DNA of 64,000 nucleotides, taken from Gammaproteobacteria bacterium (GTDB lineage Bacteria > Pseudomonadota > Gammaproteobacteria > HK1). Under the pieces are notes generated by a model, which was not told the origin of the DNA, did not search any database, and saw nothing but the letters and a program-made list of their open reading frames with translations. The stretch lies in NCBI GenBank assembly GCA_022824305.1, contig JAJEAD010000076.1:303162-367161 (forward strand). Direction: 5' to 3'. This document shows positions 9,909 through 20,073 of the stretch, piece after piece. A program made the translations under genes and the position numbers. Numbering within the stretch: the first letter of the stretch is position 1; every line of letters starts with the position of its first letter.

Positions 9909-10877
9909 TCAAAGCGACGCGCGGCCGAGACGGTCTTCGAGGTGCCGAAGCACCTGTTCTCTCAGACACCGCGCTCCCGCGTCGAAGGCGGTGGCGTGGG
10001 CCTGCGTGCGCAGCCAGGTGAGCTGGCGCTTGGCGAGCTGACGGGTGGCGGCGAGCGCCGATTCCACCATCGCCTCGAAATGCGTCCCGCCCTCCAGCCA
10101 GGACCAGATCTGGCGGTATCCCACTGCCCGCATCGCCGGCAGATCGAGCGAGAGACGCGGGTCGGAGCGCAATCCGCGCACTTCCTCGACGAACCCGCGG
10201 GCGAGCATCGATTCGAAGCGGGCGCGAATCCGGGCATGGAGCAGGCCGCGCTCCGGCACTGCGAGGCTGAGCACGTGCACCCTTGCGGAGAGGTTCGGGC
10301 CCCGGCCCTCGGCGTGGAGGCGGGAGAGCGTGGATCCGCTCTGCCGCGCCACTTCGAGGGCGCGCTGAACGCGCTGAACGTCGTTCGGGTGAATGCGTGC
10401 CGCCGCTGCGGGATCGACGTCGGCGAGACGGGCGTGCATCGCCGGCCAGCCTTCCTGCGCAGCCTGCCGGCCGAGCTCGCGACGAAGCGCCGGGTCGGCC
10501 GGAGGCATCCGGGAGAGTCCACGCAGCAGGGCCGAGAAGTACATCCCCGTCCCGCCGACGAGCAGCGGTATCCTCCCCGCCCTTCGTATGCTCGCGATTT
10601 CCGCCTCCGCGTCGCGCCGGAACTGGGCGGCGGAGTACGTTTCATGCGGCTCCCGGATATCGATGAGGCGATGCGGCGCCCGTTCCAGGGTGGGCCCATC
10701 CGGCTTTCCGGTGCCGATGTCCATGCGCCGATAGACCATGGCGGAGTCCACGCTCACGATCTCGAAGGGCCCCTGCGAGACCAGCCAGACCGCGAGCTCG
10801 GTCTTGCCGACCGCGGTGGGGCCCATCAGGCAGATGCAGGGCCCTTCTCCTCCGGCCGCCTCGCTCGGGTCGCTCAC
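9909..10877 (-). CDS. miaA: tRNA dimethylallyltransferase
   Basis: Adds the isopentenyl group to A37 of tRNAs that read codons starting with U (322 aa). The P-loop GPTAVGKTE is near the N-terminus, followed by the conserved DSAMVYRRMDIGTGKP and LVGGTGMYFSALL. I place the start at GTG 10877, which forms a GTGA overlap with the mutL stop. The longer in-frame extension would run into mutL coding sequence and has no family support. Confidence 0.95.
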   Translation of the reverse strand: MSDPSEAAGGEGPCICLMGPTAVGKTELAVWLVSQGPFEIVSVDSAMVYRRMDIGTGKPDGPTLERAPHRLIDIREPHETYSAAQFRRDAEAEIASIRRAGRIPLLVGGTGMYFSALLRGLSRMPPADPALRRELGRQAAQEGWPAMHARLADVDPAAAARIHPNDVQRVQRALEVARQSGSTLSRLHAEGRGPNLSARVHVLSLAVPERGLLHARIRARFESMLARGFVEEVRGLRSDPRLSLDLPAMRAVGYRQIWSWLEGGTHFEAMVESALAATRQLAKRQLTWLRTQAHATAFDAGARCLREQVLRHLEDRLGRASL

Positions 10878-12601
10878 TTGCGTCCCGTGCCTGCGAAGAG
10901 CGAGACGATCGAGTCTTCCGTCAGCTCCACCCAGATGCGGCCCGACGGAGATTCGGGCCGGGCGCACAGCGCCTCCACTTCCTGCAGCAGTGAACCGACC
11001 CGGGGCCAGTCCAGCGGAGGCTCGAGTCCCTCCACGAGGCGTCGGAGGAAGGAAGGGACCCGATCATGGCGATCGCCCGACGCGAGCCGCGGCAATGCCG
11101 CCGCGAGCACCGCCACGATCTCCGAAGACTCGATGCCCGCGAGCGCCAGCGGCGCCTCGCGCAGCATGATGCGATCGGGACCGACCCGCCGGTACTCGAA
11201 CCCGAGACGAAGCAGAGACTCCTCCTGCGCCTCGAAGCGATCGGCTTCCTCGACGCCGACCGGGTGCGTTTCCGGAACCAGGAAGGGACGTGAGGGCACC
11301 GGTGCGTGAGCCGCCGCCTGCAGGCGGTTGAAGATCACTTCCCGGCGCGCAGCGACGACGTCGAAGATCCGGATGCCTCCCTGCCCCGCCACCGCCGCGT
11401 AGCGGCCCGCGAGCGGGCCGAGCGGAGCGGACGCGTCCTCCGACGCACCCCGGGCCGAAGGCGCCACCTCCGTCCGCCGTCCGGAGTGCTCCCCTCCCCC
11501 GTAGGGACGGCGCGTCTCGGCGACTTCGACCCCTGTCGCCGCCTTCCCTTCGGGCCGCAAGGCGGGGGACGCGTCCGCCGCGGGGAGAGACCCCGCCGGA
11601 AGCAGGGAGGCGCCTGCGAGTCCGCGCAGGCAGCGCACGACGAAATCGTGCACCAGGCGCGAGTCGTGAAAGCGCACTTCGTGCTTGGCGGGGTGAACGT
11701 TGACGTCCACGTCGCCGGCCGGCAGCACCAGGTCCAGGACATAGCCCGGCACGCGGTCGGCGCCCAGCCAGTCCGCACAGCCGGCGCGAATCGCGTGCCG
11801 GACCACGGGGTCGCGGACGGGACGGCCGTTGACGAAGAGGTGCTGGGGATCGGAGGCGCGGGCTTCCGCCCGCGGACCTGCCACCCATCCCTGCAGGCCG
11901 AGCTCCCCCCGGCCGAACTCCACCCGAAGCGCATGTTCGACGAATCTTCGTCCGCACACTCGGGCGACCCGGTCCTCGCGCTCCCTCTCCCTCGCGGCGG
12001 CGCGCAGGCGGAAGACTTGCCGTCCATTGTGGACGAGCGAGACGTCCAGCTCGGGGTGACCCAGCACCAACGCCTTCACCATGCCCTCGAGGTGCCGGAA
12101 CTCCGTCTTCTCGGTCCGAAGGAACTTCCGCCGGGCCGGCGTATTGAAGAAGAGATCCCGCACCGCGACCGTCGTGCCGACGGCGTGGGGAGCGGGAACA
12201 GGGTCGCTTACCCGGGCCGAGCCGGCCGCTTCCACGGACCAGCCGCTCTCCTCCTCCGCTTGCCGCGAGACGAGCGTGAGCCTCGAGACGGAAGCGATGC
12301 TCGGCAGGGCCTCGCCCCTGAAACCCATGCTCCCGATCTGCCTCAAGTCCTCGAATTGCCGGATCTTGCTGGTGGCATGCCGGCTGAGCGCGAGCACCAG
12401 GTCGTCGCGATGAATTCCGGAGCCGTCGTCGCGCACTCGAACGAGCCTCGTACCGCCGCGCTCCACGTCCACCTCGATCCGTCTTCCGCCCGCATCGACG
12501 CTGTTCTCCAGCACTTCCTTCAGCACCGAGGCGGGGCGCTCGACCACCTCGCCGGCCGCAATCTGGTTGGCGAGGGTCGGGTCCAGTCGCCGTATGCGCA
12601 T
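10874..12601 (-). CDS. mutL: DNA mismatch repair protein MutL, without endonuclease motif
   Basis: GHKL ATPase that links MutS recognition to strand incision (575 aa). The N-terminal ATPase motifs are complete: ENSVDAGG, DDGSGIHRDDL and MGFRGEALPSIASVS. The C-terminal dimerisation domain is present, but the metal-binding DQHAxxE motif is replaced by DVVAARREV. The usual ACHGxVRA and HGRP segments are not recognisable. This pattern is that of E. coli MutL, which depends on MutH for nicking. It is coupled to miaA downstream by a GTGA overlap and lies 59 bp after rimI. Confidence 0.95.
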   Translation of the reverse strand: MRIRRLDPTLANQIAAGEVVERPASVLKEVLENSVDAGGRRIEVDVERGGTRLVRVRDDGSGIHRDDLVLALSRHATSKIRQFEDLRQIGSMGFRGEALPSIASVSRLTLVSRQAEEESGWSVEAAGSARVSDPVPAPHAVGTTVAVRDLFFNTPARRKFLRTEKTEFRHLEGMVKALVLGHPELDVSLVHNGRQVFRLRAAAREREREDRVARVCGRRFVEHALRVEFGRGELGLQGWVAGPRAEARASDPQHLFVNGRPVRDPVVRHAIRAGCADWLGADRVPGYVLDLVLPAGDVDVNVHPAKHEVRFHDSRLVHDFVVRCLRGLAGASLLPAGSLPAADASPALRPEGKAATGVEVAETRRPYGGGEHSGRRTEVAPSARGASEDASAPLGPLAGRYAAVAGQGGIRIFDVVAARREVIFNRLQAAAHAPVPSRPFLVPETHPVGVEEADRFEAQEESLLRLGFEYRRVGPDRIMLREAPLALAGIESSEIVAVLAAALPRLASGDRHDRVPSFLRRLVEGLEPPLDWPRVGSLLQEVEALCARPESPSGRIWVELTEDSIVSLFAGTGRK

Positions 12602-12660
12602 GGCGGCAAACTAGCAGCAGGCGCCGGTCGGTGCGACCGGGAAGCGCGGACGCGCGATCC

Positions 12661-13182
12661 TCAACCCGTCAACCGGACGGGTCGCGGGCGGGGTGACTCC
12701 GGGAGGGGCCCCGGCGCGGCCAGAGTCCGGGCGAGAACGAGCGCGTCCTCCCGGCCACGCGGCGCCGGGTAGTAGCCGCGGCGCACTCCGACTTCGTGAA
12801 ACCCCGCGCTCGCATACAGACGGCGGGCGATTCCGTTGGTGGTGCGCACCTCCAGGGTCAGGGTGTCGGCTCCTCGCCTGCGTGCCGCATCGATGACCGC
12901 CGTGAGCAGGGCTCTTCCCAGTCCCCGTCCCTGGGCCCGCGGTCGTACGCAGAGGTTCAGAACCCGGGATTCCACCCCTCGAACCTCCAGGATGCCGAAT
13001 CCTTCCACCGCTCCTTCGTGCTCGAGCACGGAGCAGGCGTGACCGACCCGCAGGCAGTCCGCAAAGATCTCCCGGGACCACGGGAAGGCATTGGCAGCGC
13101 GCTCGATCTCCAGCACGGAGTCGAGATCGGCCCTGCCCATCGTACGGATTCCGGATCCGCTCGGGCGCCCCGGCACGCTCAT
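12661..13182 (-). CDS. rimI: Ribosomal protein S18-alanine N-acetyltransferase (GNAT)
   Basis: GNAT acetyltransferase (173 aa) expected to acetylate the N-terminus of ribosomal protein S18. The acetyl-CoA loop RAQGRGLGRALL is clear. LEVRTTNGIARRLYASAGFHEVGVRRGYY is the typical RimI C-terminal half, written here as one family signature. A GGAGG lies six bases before the ATG (minus strand, 13189-13193), supporting this start. The C-terminal 20 residues are Pro/Arg-rich and extend past the usual end. It is 40 bp after the uracil-DNA glycosylase gene; tsaB, a common neighbour, is absent. Confidence 0.85.
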   Translation of the reverse strand: MSVPGRPSGSGIRTMGRADLDSVLEIERAANAFPWSREIFADCLRVGHACSVLEHEGAVEGFGILEVRGVESRVLNLCVRPRAQGRGLGRALLTAVIDAARRRGADTLTLEVRTTNGIARRLYASAGFHEVGVRRGYYPAPRGREDALVLARTLAAPGPLPESPRPRPVRLTG

Positions 13183-13222
13183 GGCCGTCCTCCGCGGAAC
13201 GAGAGAGTGCGGCGACGAAGAC

Positions 13223-13936
13223 TCACGGCCCGGAGCCCGTCAACTCGCGCAGCCGCTTCAGGTCCTGCCAGGCCTTTCCCTTGTCGTGGGGAGAACGCAG
13301 CAGGTAGGCGGGGTGATAGGTCACCACCACGGGAAGGGGCGGAGACCCGTAGGAATGAACGCGACCGCGGAGGCGACCCAGTGAGAGCGACGAGGACAGC
13401 AGGTTCTGGGCCGCCACCCGCCCCACCGCGAGAATCGCCCGGGGACGAACCAGCTCTATCTGCCGTCTCAGCCACCCCGCGCAGCTCGCCACTTCATCCG
13501 GACGGGGGTCGCGGTTGTTCGGCGGCCGGCACTTCACGATGTTGGCGATGTAGACCGAATCCCTCGGCACGCCCATCGCGACGAACATGGCGTCGAGAAG
13601 ACGGCCCGCCCGCCCCACGAAGGGCTCGCCTCGCGCATCCTCCTGCGCCCCGGGGCCTTCGCCGATGACCATGAAGGGGGCGGTCCGGGGCCCGGTTCCG
13701 AAGACCGCGCGCCGCCTCCCCCGATGCAGGGGGCAGCGGGTGCACACCTCCACCATCTGCCGCAGCGTGTCCAGGTCCGCATGCGCCGGGTCGGCGTCCG
13801 GCGCATCCCGGACGGGCTCCTCCGCCTCTTCCGGAAGCGCCTGTTGCGCACTCTTGAGCACCCACCGCGTGACGCCCATCTCCCGCAGATAGCGCCGGCG
13901 GCGAGCCTCCCTGCCTCCGGGTCGCGGCGGGCCCAC
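13223..13936 (-). CDS. Uracil-DNA glycosylase, family 4 (iron-sulfur)
   Basis: Removes uracil from DNA after cytosine deamination. It carries the family 4 signatures: a 4Fe-4S ligand pair CTRCPLH, a second pair C-x15-C in the KCRPPNNRDP region, the active-site GEGPGAQED and the C-terminal HPAYLLRSP. The GTG at 13936 begins one base after the pssA stop. A GTG at 13954, overlapping pssA, is the alternative start, and neither has a strong ribosome-binding site. Length is 237 aa. It forms an operon with pssA upstream and rimI downstream. Confidence 0.9.
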   Translation of the reverse strand: MGPPRPGGREARRRRYLREMGVTRWVLKSAQQALPEEAEEPVRDAPDADPAHADLDTLRQMVEVCTRCPLHRGRRRAVFGTGPRTAPFMVIGEGPGAQEDARGEPFVGRAGRLLDAMFVAMGVPRDSVYIANIVKCRPPNNRDPRPDEVASCAGWLRRQIELVRPRAILAVGRVAAQNLLSSSLSLGRLRGRVHSYGSPPLPVVVTYHPAYLLRSPHDKGKAWQDLKRLRELTGSGP

Positions 13937-13937
13937 C

Positions 13938-14708
13938 CTACTCGGCGCGTTCACCCTTGGACAGCGCGCTCCCGCGCCGCGCCGCCCGTCGCCGGTGCCG
14001 CCCGACCAGGGTGAGCACCGGCCCATGGAGGGCATAGAGCGCGGAAGCCGAGAACAGCACGAGTGGCGGGTCGCTGGAGACGAAAACGAAGCCCGCCACC
14101 ACGAGCAGCAGCGCCACGAAGGGCACCCGTTCCCGCAGGTTGAAATCCTTGAAGCTCGAGTAGCGGATGTTGCTCACCATGAGAATGCCGCACAGCAGAC
14201 ACACCCCACAGGTCGCCAGCGTCAGATCGGCTCCTTCCAGCCCGAAGTCCGTCGCGAGCCAGACCAGTCCCGCGACCACCGCCGCCGCGGCGGGACAGGG
14301 CAGGCCCTGGAAGTAGCGCTTGTCTACAGTGCCGAGCTGGGTATTGAAGCGTGCGAGACGGAGCGCGGTGGCGGCGGCGTAGAAGAAGGCGGCGAGCCAG
14401 CCCACCTTCCCCATCTCCCCCAGCGACCACTCGTAGGCGATGAGGGCGGGCGCGATTCCGAAGGACACCACGTCGGCGAGACTGTCGTACTCCGCCCCGA
14501 AGGCGCTCTGGGTGTTGGTCATCCGGGCGATGCGTCCGTCCAGGCCATCCAGAACCATCGCGATGAAGATCGCGAGCGCGGACGCCTCGAAACGGCCCGC
14601 CATCGCGGCCACGATGGCGTAGAAGCCCGCGAACAGGGCGGCGGTGGTGAAGAGATTCGGCAGCAGGTAGATGCCGCGCCGCTGCCTGGAGCTCGTGGGT
14701 GGAGGCAT
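13938..14708 (-). CDS. pssA: CDP-diacylglycerol-serine O-phosphatidyltransferase
   Basis: Integral membrane enzyme making phosphatidylserine, the precursor of phosphatidylethanolamine (256 aa). The CDP-alcohol phosphotransferase motif is intact as DGLDGRIAR, then G-x3-D-x3-D in FGAEYDSLAD. Around it are six to eight hydrophobic segments beginning IYLLPNLFTTAALFAGF. It follows ilvH by 98 bp. In relatives ilvC often sits between ilvH and pssA; it is absent here. Confidence 0.94.
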   Translation of the reverse strand: MPPPTSSRQRRGIYLLPNLFTTAALFAGFYAIVAAMAGRFEASALAIFIAMVLDGLDGRIARMTNTQSAFGAEYDSLADVVSFGIAPALIAYEWSLGEMGKVGWLAAFFYAAATALRLARFNTQLGTVDKRYFQGLPCPAAAAVVAGLVWLATDFGLEGADLTLATCGVCLLCGILMVSNIRYSSFKDFNLRERVPFVALLLVVAGFVFVSSDPPLVLFSASALYALHGPVLTLVGRHRRRAARRGSALSKGERAE

Positions 14709-14806
14709 CGGGGGATTGTAGTGGGTCCCCGTCCCGGAACGCCACGCGCATCGCCTCGTCCGGCCGGGAGGGACGGAGTCCGCGCTGGTGCGCGACGGAG
14801 CGGCCC

Positions 14807-15298
14807 TCAGACTCGCAGCATCCGGTCTCCGCGGCCGATCCCCATCGATCCGGAGCGCACCACCTCCAGAATCAGCCGATCGTCGACGGTGTCGATGAAG
14901 GCGTCGATCTTGGCGCTGTCGCCGATGAGCTCGATGATGTAGGTCGTCTCACCGACGTCGAGGATGCGTCCGCGAAAGATGTCGCAGACGCGCTTCATCT
15001 CCTCGCGTCCCTCCCCCGTCGCGCGGACCTTGATGAGCATCATTTCGCGCTCGACGTGCGCGGATTCGGTGATGTCGGTGAGGCGAACGACATCCACCAG
15101 CTTGTTGAGCTGCTTCGTTATCTGCTCGATGACGTCATCGGAGCCGCCGGTCACCAGCGTCATCCTCGATACGCTCGGGTCTTCGGTGGCGGCGACGCTG
15201 AGCGATTCGATGTTGAAGCCGCGAGCGGAGAAGAGATTCGCCACCCGGCACAGGGCCCCGGGCTCGTTCTCGAGCAGCAGGGAGATGATGTGACGCAT
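14807..15298 (-). CDS. ilvH: Acetolactate synthase small (regulatory) subunit
   Basis: Regulatory subunit of acetohydroxyacid synthase (163 aa, the standard length). The N-terminal ACT domain starts MRHIISLLLENEPGALCRV, followed by NIESLSVAATED. It confers valine feedback inhibition on IlvI. The ATG at 15298 matches the family start exactly; an in-frame extension upstream is rejected. It is 44 bp downstream of ilvI. Confidence 0.96.
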   Translation of the reverse strand: MRHIISLLLENEPGALCRVANLFSARGFNIESLSVAATEDPSVSRMTLVTGGSDDVIEQITKQLNKLVDVVRLTDITESAHVEREMMLIKVRATGEGREEMKRVCDIFRGRILDVGETTYIIELIGDSAKIDAFIDTVDDRLILEVVRSGSMGIGRGDRMLRV

Positions 15299-15342
15299 GG
15301 GGCCTCGAGATTCCGTACCGCAAGTCAGGCGCCGCCCGCGCT

Positions 15343-17070
15343 TCAGGCGAGCTCGCGGTCGCGGCACATCTCGGAGAGCAGCATCTCGTGGTGTCCCTTG
15401 CCCTGCATCATCATCGGGAAGACGTTTTCGGTGGGATCGGTGATGAAGTCCATGAACACCAGGCGATCCTCCATCGCGAAGGCCTCTTCGAGCGCGGACT
15501 CGACGTCACCGGGGCTCTCGATGGTCATGCCGACATGGCCGAAGCTCTCCGCGAGCGCGGCAAAGTCCGGCAGGGAGTCGAGGTAGGAGTGCGACTCGCG
15601 GCTCTCGTACATGAACTCCTGCCACTGCCGGACCATGCCGAGGTAGCGGTTGTTCAGGTTGACGACCTTGACGGGCAGTCCGTACTGCTTCGCGGTGGAC
15701 AGCTCCTGGATGCACATCACGATGCTGCCCTCACCGGTGACGCACGCGACCTTCGCATCGGGGTACGCGAACTGCACGCCCATCGCGGCGGGCAGACCGA
15801 AGCCCATGGTCCCCAGCCCCCCCGAGTTGATCCATCGTCGCGGCTTGTCGAAGGGGTAGAACTGGGCCGCCCACATCTGGTGCTGGCCGACGTCGGAGGT
15901 GATGAAGGCGTCGCCTTCGGTGATCTCGTAGAGCTTCTGCAGGACGAACTGCGGCTTGATGCAGGTGTCCGATTGCTCGTAGCGCAGACAGTCGATCGAC
16001 TGCCACTCGCGGATTCGATTCCACCACGCCTCGAGCGCCTGCGCATCGGGGCGGCGATTGGTCGCGTTGATCATTGCGTTCATTTCGCGCAGCACGCTGC
16101 CCACCGGTCCCACGATCGGCACATCGACCTTTACGGTCTTCGAGATCGAAGAGGGGTCGATGTCGATGTGCACGATCTTCGCGTGCGGGCAGAATTTCTT
16201 GACGTCGCCCACGACCCGGTCGTCGAAGCGGGCGCCGATGCCGATGAGCACGTCGCAGTGATGCATCGCCATGTTGGCTTCGTAAGTGCCGTGCATGCCG
16301 AGCATGCCGACGAACTGCGAATCGGTGCCGGGAAAGGCCCCGAGCCCCATGAGGGTATTGGTAGTGGGGTACCCGAGCGAGCGAGCGAAGGTTCGGAGCT
16401 CCTCCGATGCATCGTCGAGCACCACTCCGCCTCCGGTGTAGATCATCGGGCGCTCGGCGGAGAGAATCAGCTCGAGCGCCTTTTTCATCTGCCCGGTATG
16501 CCCCTTCTGCACCGGGCTGTAGCTGCGCATTCGGACTTCCTGCGGGTACTCGTAGGGAATCTTGATGTCCGGGTGGGTGACGTCCTTGGGAATGTCGATC
16601 ACCACCGGTCCGGGTCGCCCGGAGGTGGCCACGTGAAAGGCTTTCTTCAGCGTGATCGCGAGATCGTGGACGTCCTTCACCAGGTAGTTGTGCTTCACGC
16701 AGGGCCGCGTGATTCCCACGCAATCGACTTCCTGGAACGCGTCCATCCCGATGGCATGGGTGGGCACCTGCCCGGTTATCACCACGAGGGGAATGGAGTC
16801 CATGTGGGCGGTAGCGATCCCGGTGACCGCATTGGTGGCGCCCGGCCCGGAAGTCACCAGCACCACTCCGGGCTTGCCCGTGGCTCGGGCATAGCCGTCC
16901 GCCATGTGGGTCGCGCCCTGCTCGTGGCGCACGAGAATGTGCTTGACGTCGTCCTGCTTGTAGATGGCGTCGTAGATGTGCAGCACGGCGCCGCCCGGAT
17001 AGCCGAACAGGAATTCGACGCCCTCGTCCTTGAGAAACTGGAGCACGATTTCCGCTCCGGAAAGTTCCAC
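15343..17070 (-). CDS. ilvI: Acetolactate synthase large (catalytic) subunit
   Basis: ThDP-dependent enzyme condensing pyruvate to acetolactate, or with 2-oxobutyrate, in valine, leucine and isoleucine synthesis (575 aa). It shows the N-terminal FGYPGGAVLHIYDA with the ThDP-activating glutamate region. It also has the FAD-binding middle domain and the C-terminal ThDP/Mg motif GEGS about 26 residues before NLNN. The start is GTG at 17070 (VELSGAEI), with GGGGAAG seven bases upstream on the minus strand. A longer in-frame reading has no family support. It is first in the ilvI-ilvH-pssA run. Confidence 0.96.
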   Translation of the reverse strand: MELSGAEIVLQFLKDEGVEFLFGYPGGAVLHIYDAIYKQDDVKHILVRHEQGATHMADGYARATGKPGVVLVTSGPGATNAVTGIATAHMDSIPLVVITGQVPTHAIGMDAFQEVDCVGITRPCVKHNYLVKDVHDLAITLKKAFHVATSGRPGPVVIDIPKDVTHPDIKIPYEYPQEVRMRSYSPVQKGHTGQMKKALELILSAERPMIYTGGGVVLDDASEELRTFARSLGYPTTNTLMGLGAFPGTDSQFVGMLGMHGTYEANMAMHHCDVLIGIGARFDDRVVGDVKKFCPHAKIVHIDIDPSSISKTVKVDVPIVGPVGSVLREMNAMINATNRRPDAQALEAWWNRIREWQSIDCLRYEQSDTCIKPQFVLQKLYEITEGDAFITSDVGQHQMWAAQFYPFDKPRRWINSGGLGTMGFGLPAAMGVQFAYPDAKVACVTGEGSIVMCIQELSTAKQYGLPVKVVNLNNRYLGMVRQWQEFMYESRESHSYLDSLPDFAALAESFGHVGMTIESPGDVESALEEAFAMEDRLVFMDFITDPTENVFPMMMQGKGHHEMLLSEMCRDRELA

Positions 17071-17112
17071 TTGAATGCTTCCCCGGATCTTTCGCAAACA
17101 CACGAACTGACC

Positions 17113-17142
17113 AAAATATGCTACCGGCCGGGCAACGGTCAA
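17113..17142 (-). promoter_or_regulatory. Sigma-70 promoter of ilvI
   Basis: On the minus strand TTGACC (17142-17137) is followed, after an 18-bp spacer, by TATTTT (17118-17113). The start point would be near 17105, leaving a leader of only about 35 nt. That is too short for a leader-peptide attenuator. The region is visibly AT-richer than its surroundings. Confidence 0.6.
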
Positions 17143-17198
17143 GGTATCGCGATATCCGCCGTACCCGGAGCGCGCGCGGGGAGTCCCCGGTCGCCACG

Positions 17199-17227
17199 CT
17201 GACTTTCGCCAGGGCGCGAGCTATATT
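17199..17227 (+). promoter_or_regulatory. Sigma-70 promoter of proS
   Basis: CTGACT (17199-17204), a 17-bp spacer and TATATT (17222-17227, 5 of 6 matches) lie in the divergent ilvI-proS gap. Transcription would start near 17234 and give an 84-nt leader. I see no T-box-like structure in that leader. Confidence 0.6.
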
Positions 17228-17317
17228 CGAGGCTGAATCCGAAACGGTCGCCCCGGAGACTCCCGCGCGCGGCCGTGGCCTTCCCGCACCCCCGAATCCT
17301 GCGCCCCAACCGAGCAC

Positions 17318-19060
17318 ATGCGCGTCTCCCAAACGCTCTTCGCAACCGTCAAGGAGACGCCCGCGGACGCGGAGATCGTCAGTCACCGCCTGATGCTGCG
17401 CGCGGGCCTCATCCGCCCCCTGGCGGCGGGACTGTACACCTGGCTTCCCCTCGGCATGCGGGTTCTGCGCAAGGTGGAGAACATCGTCCGCGAGGAGATG
17501 GACGCGGCGGGAGCGCTCGAAGTCTTCATGCCCGCCATTCAGCCCGCCGAGCTCTGGAGGGAGTCCGGCCGCTGGGAGAAGTACGGCCCCGAGCTGTTGC
17601 GCATCCGGGACCGCCATGAACGGGATTTCTGCTTCGGACCTACTCACGAGGAGGTCATCACCGATCTCGCGCGGCGCGAGATTCGAAGCTACAAGCAGCT
17701 ACCGGTCAACCTCTACCAGATTCAGACCAAGTTTCGTGACGAGGTACGTCCCCGCTTCGGCGTCATGCGCTCGCGCGAGTTCATCATGAAGGACGCCTAC
17801 TCCTTCGACCTGAGCCACGAGGCCCACAAGTCGAGCTACCGGCGAATGCATGACGCCTACTGCCGCATCTTCGAGCGCAGCGGTCTCGACTACCGCGTCG
17901 TGGCGGCCGACTCCGGCGCGATAGGCGGCAGCCGCTCGCACGAGTTCCACGTGCTCGCGGATTCCGGCGAGGACGCGATTGCCTTCAGTTCCGGCAGCTC
18001 CTTCGCGGCCAATGTCGAGCTCGTCCCCTGCCCTGAACCGGGCGAGACGCGGGAGCCGGCCTCGCGAGAGGTCGAAATGGTGGAGACACCCGGCGTGCGG
18101 AGCGTCGACGACCTCTCGACGCGGCTTCGGATTCCGGTCCGGCGATGCCTGAAGACCCTTCTGCTCGAAGGACGCAACGGAACGCCCGTCGCGGTGTGCC
18201 TGCGGGGAGACCACGATCTCAACCTGGTCAAGGCCGCCTCGCTGCCGGATGTCGCCGTCCCCGTCGCCATGGCCTCCGCAGAACAGGTTGAAAGCGCGAT
18301 CGCGTGCCCGCCCGGCTCGATAGGGCCGGTGGACCTGCCGCTCCCGGTGCACGCGGATCACGCCGCGCTCGGGATGTCCGACTTCGTGTGCGGGGCGAAC
18401 CGCGAGGGCTACCATCTGCACGGCGTGAACTGGGGGCGGGATCTCCCGGAGCCCGAGTCGGCGGATCTCAGAAACGCGACCCAGGGAGACCCGAGCCCCG
18501 ACGGCAGCGGGCCCCTGTCCATCGCGCGCGGGATCGAGGTCGGACACATTTTCCAGCTCGGGGAGGAGTACAGCCGCTCGATGGGCTCGGTGGTGCTGGA
18601 CGAGCAGGGGCGCGCGGTCCATCTCTTCATGGGCTGCTACGGCATCGGCGTGACCCGCGTGGTGGCGGCCGCGATCGAGCAGAACCACGACCAGCGGGGG
18701 ATCATCTGGCCGGCCGCGATCGCGCCCTACCACGTCGCGCTGCTGCCCATGAACATGCACAAGTCACAGCGGCTGCGCGAGGCGGTGGAGACGGTCTACC
18801 GGGAGCTCTGCGACGCCGGCATCGAAGTCCTGCTCGACGACCGGCGGGTGCGTCCCGGCGTGATGTTCGCGGACGCGGAGCTGACGGGAATTCCCTACCG
18901 CCTGGTGATGAGCGATCGCGGTCTCGATGCCGGCGGCGCCGAGTTCAGGCACCGCCGGGACGAAGAGAGCGTGGAAGTCGGCCTCGAGCAGATTGCGTCC
19001 ACCCTGCGCGGCCGGATCGCCGCCGAATCGGCAGCGGCGCGTCCCGGAGGCAGCGCGTGA
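17318..19060 (+). CDS. proS: Prolyl-tRNA synthetase (bacterial type, with editing domain)
   Basis: Charges tRNA-Pro (580 aa). Class II synthetase: motif 1 is around [15 protein letters not shown], motif 2 around [25 protein letters not shown], and motif 3 near [17 protein letters not shown]. The roughly 180-residue INS editing domain lies between motifs 2 and 3, and a C-terminal anticodon-binding domain follows. The length fits the long bacterial type. Its TGA overlaps the next gene's GTG by four bases. Confidence 0.97.
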   Translation: MRVSQTLFATVKETPADAEIVSHRLMLRAGLIRPLAAGLYTWLPLGMRVLRKVENIVREEMDAAGALEVFMPAIQPAELWRESGRWEKYGPELLRIRDRHERDFCFGPTHEEVITDLARREIRSYKQLPVNLYQIQTKFRDEVRPRFGVMRSREFIMKDAYSFDLSHEAHKSSYRRMHDAYCRIFERSGLDYRVVAADSGAIGGSRSHEFHVLADSGEDAIAFSSGSSFAANVELVPCPEPGETREPASREVEMVETPGVRSVDDLSTRLRIPVRRCLKTLLLEGRNGTPVAVCLRGDHDLNLVKAASLPDVAVPVAMASAEQVESAIACPPGSIGPVDLPLPVHADHAALGMSDFVCGANREGYHLHGVNWGRDLPEPESADLRNATQGDPSPDGSGPLSIARGIEVGHIFQLGEEYSRSMGSVVLDEQGRAVHLFMGCYGIGVTRVVAAAIEQNHDQRGIIWPAAIAPYHVALLPMNMHKSQRLREAVETVYRELCDAGIEVLLDDRRVRPGVMFADAELTGIPYRLVMSDRGLDAGGAEFRHRRDEESVEVGLEQIASTLRGRIAAESAAARPGGSA

Positions 19061-19404
19061 GCCTCGTGATCTACCACAACCCGCGCTGCAGCAAGTCGCG
19101 GCAGACTCTCGCCCTGCTGCGGGAGCGGGGTCTCGAGCCGAAGGTAGTCCCCTATTTGGACACGCCGCCTTCGGAGACCCGGCTCTCGGAGATCCTGGAC
19201 ATGCTCGGCGTCTCGCCGAGGGGATTGATGCGTGAGAAGGAGGCGCCCTACCGCGAGCTCGGCCTGGCCGATCCGGCCCTCACGCGCGCGGACCTGATCG
19301 CGGCAATGGCGGCGCATCCCATTCTCATCGAACGCCCGGTGGTGGTCGCCGGCGCGCGGGCCGCGATCGGCCGCCCGCCGGAAGCGGTGCTCGAGATCCT
19401 CTGA
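19057..19404 (+). CDS. ArsC/YfgD-family arsenate reductase-like protein
   Basis: Thioredoxin-fold protein of 115 aa. Its Cys lies in [14 protein letters not shown], the position of the ArsC catalytic cysteine. The C-terminal [11 protein letters not shown] is typical of the glutaredoxin-dependent ArsC family. The start is GTG at 19057, overlapping the proS stop (GTGA), with GGAGG six bases upstream. No arsR or arsB gene is nearby, so a role in arsenic resistance is not supported by context. YfgD-like housekeeping members are the closer model. Confidence 0.85.
   Translation: MSLVIYHNPRCSKSRQTLALLRERGLEPKVVPYLDTPPSETRLSEILDMLGVSPRGLMREKEAPYRELGLADPALTRADLIAAMAAHPILIERPVVVAGARAAIGRPPEAVLEIL

Positions 19405-20073
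<669 letters not shown>

Noticed and set aside
15343..17070. GEGS in place of GDGS at the ThDP/Mg site of acetolactate synthase
   Set aside because: As I recall, the same Asp-to-Glu variant occurs in other gammaproteobacterial IlvI proteins, so it does not signal a dead enzyme.
17071..17112. A leader-peptide attenuator before ilvI
   Set aside because: The predicted leader is about 35 nt, too short for a branched-chain leader peptide and alternative hairpins.
15388..17202. A 604-codon plus-strand frame opposite ilvI
   Set aside because: It is the antisense shadow of acetolactate synthase; His- and Asp-rich translation without domains.
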